Below the pieces are notes generated by a model. The model saw nothing but the letters and a program-made list of their open reading frames with translations, ran no database searches and was not told the DNA's origin. DNA of 64,000 bases from Hirundichthys speculiger (taxonomy: Eukaryota > Chordata > Actinopteri > Beloniformes > Exocoetidae), in assembly GCA_018398805.1 (NCBI GenBank), contig JAGFBZ010002567.1, positions 1,304,501 to 1,368,500 of the forward strand. Reading direction: 5' to 3'. The translations under genes and the position numbers were made by a program. Shown piece after piece: positions 54,884 to 64,000 of the stretch. Position 1 is the first letter of the stretch, and each line of letters begins with the position of its first letter.

Positions 54884-56950
54884 TTTATTGAAAATAAAGT
54901 TTAAATACAGTACAATAAAAATTGCCAGGGCAACATTACATAAATAGCTATTTCAGTGAAACATGACTTAATAAAGGGCAGACCAAAAAAAAAAAAAACA
55001 TGTTCACCTAACTAAACACAGTAAGGAGGCAGCTGCTGTGAGCATACTGAGGACAGGCACAAGCATTTTTAATAGAATAAAGAGAACTTTGCCATTAAAA
55101 ACACATCTTCACAACCTGAAGCTGCACAGAGAAAACTTTTCTGAACACAACAATCACACTACTTTGTACAAATCAACTGAAATCTTTGTGTTTATACTGT
55201 GGAGTTATTTCTTAGCTCCACCTACAGCATGTTGTGAGCTCACTGAGGAGCATGGAGTGATTATGACACTGACATACACCATAACAGATGCTGAAGATTT
55301 TTCAGGCACTTCATTGCAGGAGTTTAGAAAGTCCTAGTACAATATCCTGAGGTTAATCTCTACACATATGTAATTGGTATCTGAAGATAAATGTGCAACA
55401 CTGACGATGCTGATGATGAGAGTGGATACAAAATAAACAAGACAAACGCTCATCAGCTGAGTGAGAAATATATTTCAACCGTGCAGGAGTCTGTGTATGC
55501 AGTTATACCCAGTTTATAAAAGCAGAGCATCTCTATTTCTTAGATTTTACAAGAAACACATCATGCTTGACTTTTAGCATGTTAACAATACAAATGAAAA
55601 GAAACCATCCTTAACCGTACTCAAAATGTTAATTTCAAGATGGTTGGGACAGTGGTATGTGAAGCTAGAATTTCTAGTTCCAAACAAAGGAAAAGCAAAT
55701 GTATTTTTTCTTTTTCTTTTTTCTCAGATAAATTGAACGTCAGTCACCTCTTTCTTGTATTACAATATGTAACCTAACTTGTAATAACTTTCAGGGTATT
55801 TCTGAATATAATAAACAAAAGCCTTTGTTGTCTTGTTGTGTAGCACATTCCAGGGAGTGAAATCCACACATCAGAACACACATACATGAATTCAATGGAG
55901 CATAAATAATAAGGGGACTGTTGGTTGCCACAGTGCATGGATAGTTAAAGTACCAGATTAATATTACACTAATACTATAGGTAACTTCCTACAATATTTA
56001 AGGTGCAGTTAATATACCATTTCTAAATAATTGTTTTTAAGGATGGCACGATCACTATATTATTAACTACAGGAGTGCTGATACATAATAAAATAAAATA
56101 AATTTAAAGAAATAATTAGAAGATGACAAGAGCATTTGATAAATCAAATGCTGGAGTGCATATTCAGGTGCTAACTGGTTGCTGGTTACCTTGAATGAGT
56201 TTAGATCTTAATTATAATTCATTTCTCTTCATTATATCTCATCACATTTACTTAAGGTGTCTGTAATTTAAATATTTGCTTAATTTGTCCCATCAGTTAC
56301 ATTGTTTTCTTTATCCCCTCCCTGTTTGCACTTTGTCAGCTCTTTAACCCTCTGCGCTGCTGAATGTCTTATCTCGGATGTATCAGAGAGCAACCATGAT
56401 GTGAAAAAGGTCATGTGTGTATTTTACCCTGCAGCAGTGGTGTTATTTCCCTTCACATGGCTGGTTTTACAAAGTAGTACATTCTAATTTACTTTTTTTA
56501 ATCCATGCAATTTAAAAGCCAGGGGTTTAGCTTGATAGAATATATGACAAGCGTGGTCTTTCCAAAGCAGGAAAGTAAACGGTATCCATCACCTTCCTAC
56601 TAAAACCAGATTACCACAATACCTATTTCCACCACCAGGTGGCCCTCCATGGCTGCACAAGTTTTAATACATATCTATGCGAATTAACATGACAAGAGGG
56701 CAGCTGTTCTCACACTGATGTTTCCTCTTCTAAGCGTTTTTTTTCCACTTTAATTTTCGCAGATCAAATAATGACCTCATTTGTGCAAATGCTGTGACAC
56801 AGAAGCATGGAAAAGACCTGCAGACCTATTGCACAGGCACATTTGCACTGAGGTAACACAGATCTTAAAGTGATGAAAATTAGAGTGGAAAAAAACTAAG
56901 AAGAAGAGGGCCAATTCAATAGAGGGCACAGCAAGGGTCTGTTCTACTTT
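54884..56950 (-). other. me2: Probable ME2 3'UTR
   Basis: Sequence downstream of the ME2 stop, with a minus-strand AATAAA at 54889-54884 as a candidate end. A shorter 3'UTR is equally possible. No coding sequence was recognised. Confidence 0.4.
56632..56643 (+). promoter_or_regulatory. CTCF-like core motif
   Basis: CCACCAGGTGGC is a full match to the core CCASYAGRKGGC. It lies about 0.3 kb downstream of the ME2 stop codon. Confidence 0.35.
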
Positions 56951-63365
<6,415 letters not shown>

Positions 63366-64000
63366 CTGAGGAGAGAAAATCATAAATAAAAGATAAAACT
63401 GAATGGCAGAATAATGATAAGGTTATATTTCAAGTGTACTCAGAAGCTATTGCTAGAAAAACACTTATAACTTATAAATTTAAGAAAGGATAGTACTGTG
63501 AAACAGAAAAATGCTTTTGCAGCAAACTGCTACAAGATGAGCTGAAAAAGAAAGTACACCCTTTTTGAAAAAAAGAAATGTTGAATTTGAAGTTTTTCAT
63601 TAATAAAATTACATAAAATAAACAAAGTTAATGATTCTGAAACCAAAATGCTGTTGGTAATCTGTACAAAACATTATTTGAAATCAAAAAGCATTCAAGA
63701 AAGTCAGTCTTCCCAGATATAAGTATTCCAGCAACTATACTCCAAAGTCAGACCCTGCAATGCTCAGAAAAAGTGTTAAAACCCAGGAGCTTAAAAAGAA
63801 AAGATGAAAGTAAAAAAAAAAAAAAAAACATTTGATACATTGCAAACATCTCCTAACTGCTACCAAGTTCCTACAGTCCATCTGCAGAAAATAACCATGA
63901 GTGTAATTTTGCCACCAAAAGATGCACTGCCTGGCATACGAATCCAACAGAGTTGACCTATTGACTCCTTATAGCATAAATGGACTGCTGAGACACACAT
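63366..64000 (-). other. ME2 intron, 5' part of gene outside window
   Basis: Sequence upstream (in transcript order) of the first visible ME2 exon. No further exon with the expected N-terminal targeting sequence was recognised. A poly(A) run is at 63813-63829. Confidence 0.55.

Overview
This is a vertebrate nuclear window, almost certainly from a spiny-rayed (percomorph-type) teleost. The genes have many short exons and GT-AG introns. The intergenic DNA carries classic fish repeats: Tc1 transposons, hAT elements and MITEs, a Rex1/CR1-like LINE and a tRNA-derived SINE. Species cannot be fixed from sequence alone.

Layout: positions 1-37,700 contain no protein-coding gene that I can support. 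This part is a repeat-rich intergenic stretch. It includes a three-layer nested transposon (4,771-7,096), an 804-bp hAT MITE with a perfect 8-bp target duplication (3,450-4,253), a 1.57-kb CACTG-ended element carrying six nuclear-receptor-type half-sites (10,007-11,580), two copies of a long palindromic element, one linked to a hAT transposase relic (13,353-13,680 and 15,545-17,113), and a hAT-type MITE enclosing a decayed initiator tRNA-Met (29,739-30,582).

Positions 37,730-63,365 and beyond hold three genes. MIER3 (+ strand, 13 coding exons, 37,832-45,915, about 2.5 kb of 3'UTR) encodes an ELM2-SANT histone-deacetylase corepressor. ELAC1 (- strand, 5 coding exons, 53,930-49,045) encodes a short-form tRNase Z / tRNA-repair phosphodiesterase. 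ME2 (- strand, 13 exons in the window, 63,365-56,951, 5' end outside the window) encodes mitochondrial NAD-dependent malic enzyme. MIER3 and ELAC1 converge tail to tail with about 400 bp between their predicted poly(A) signals. ME2 lies upstream of ELAC1 in the same orientation, as in mammals. The three products have no obvious common pathway, so the neighbourhood looks like synteny rather than a functional cluster.

The reading frames are disrupted in two of the three genes. MIER3 has one extra base in the exon that opens the SANT domain. ELAC1 has one extra base in exon 1 and a missing one or four bases in exon 4. ME2 is open across all 13 exons. Either the assembly has base-level indels here or ELAC1 (and possibly MIER3) is damaged in this individual. 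I found no convincing new multi-gene system; the most unusual material is the transposon-borne regulatory-looking sequence and the tRNA-containing MITE.
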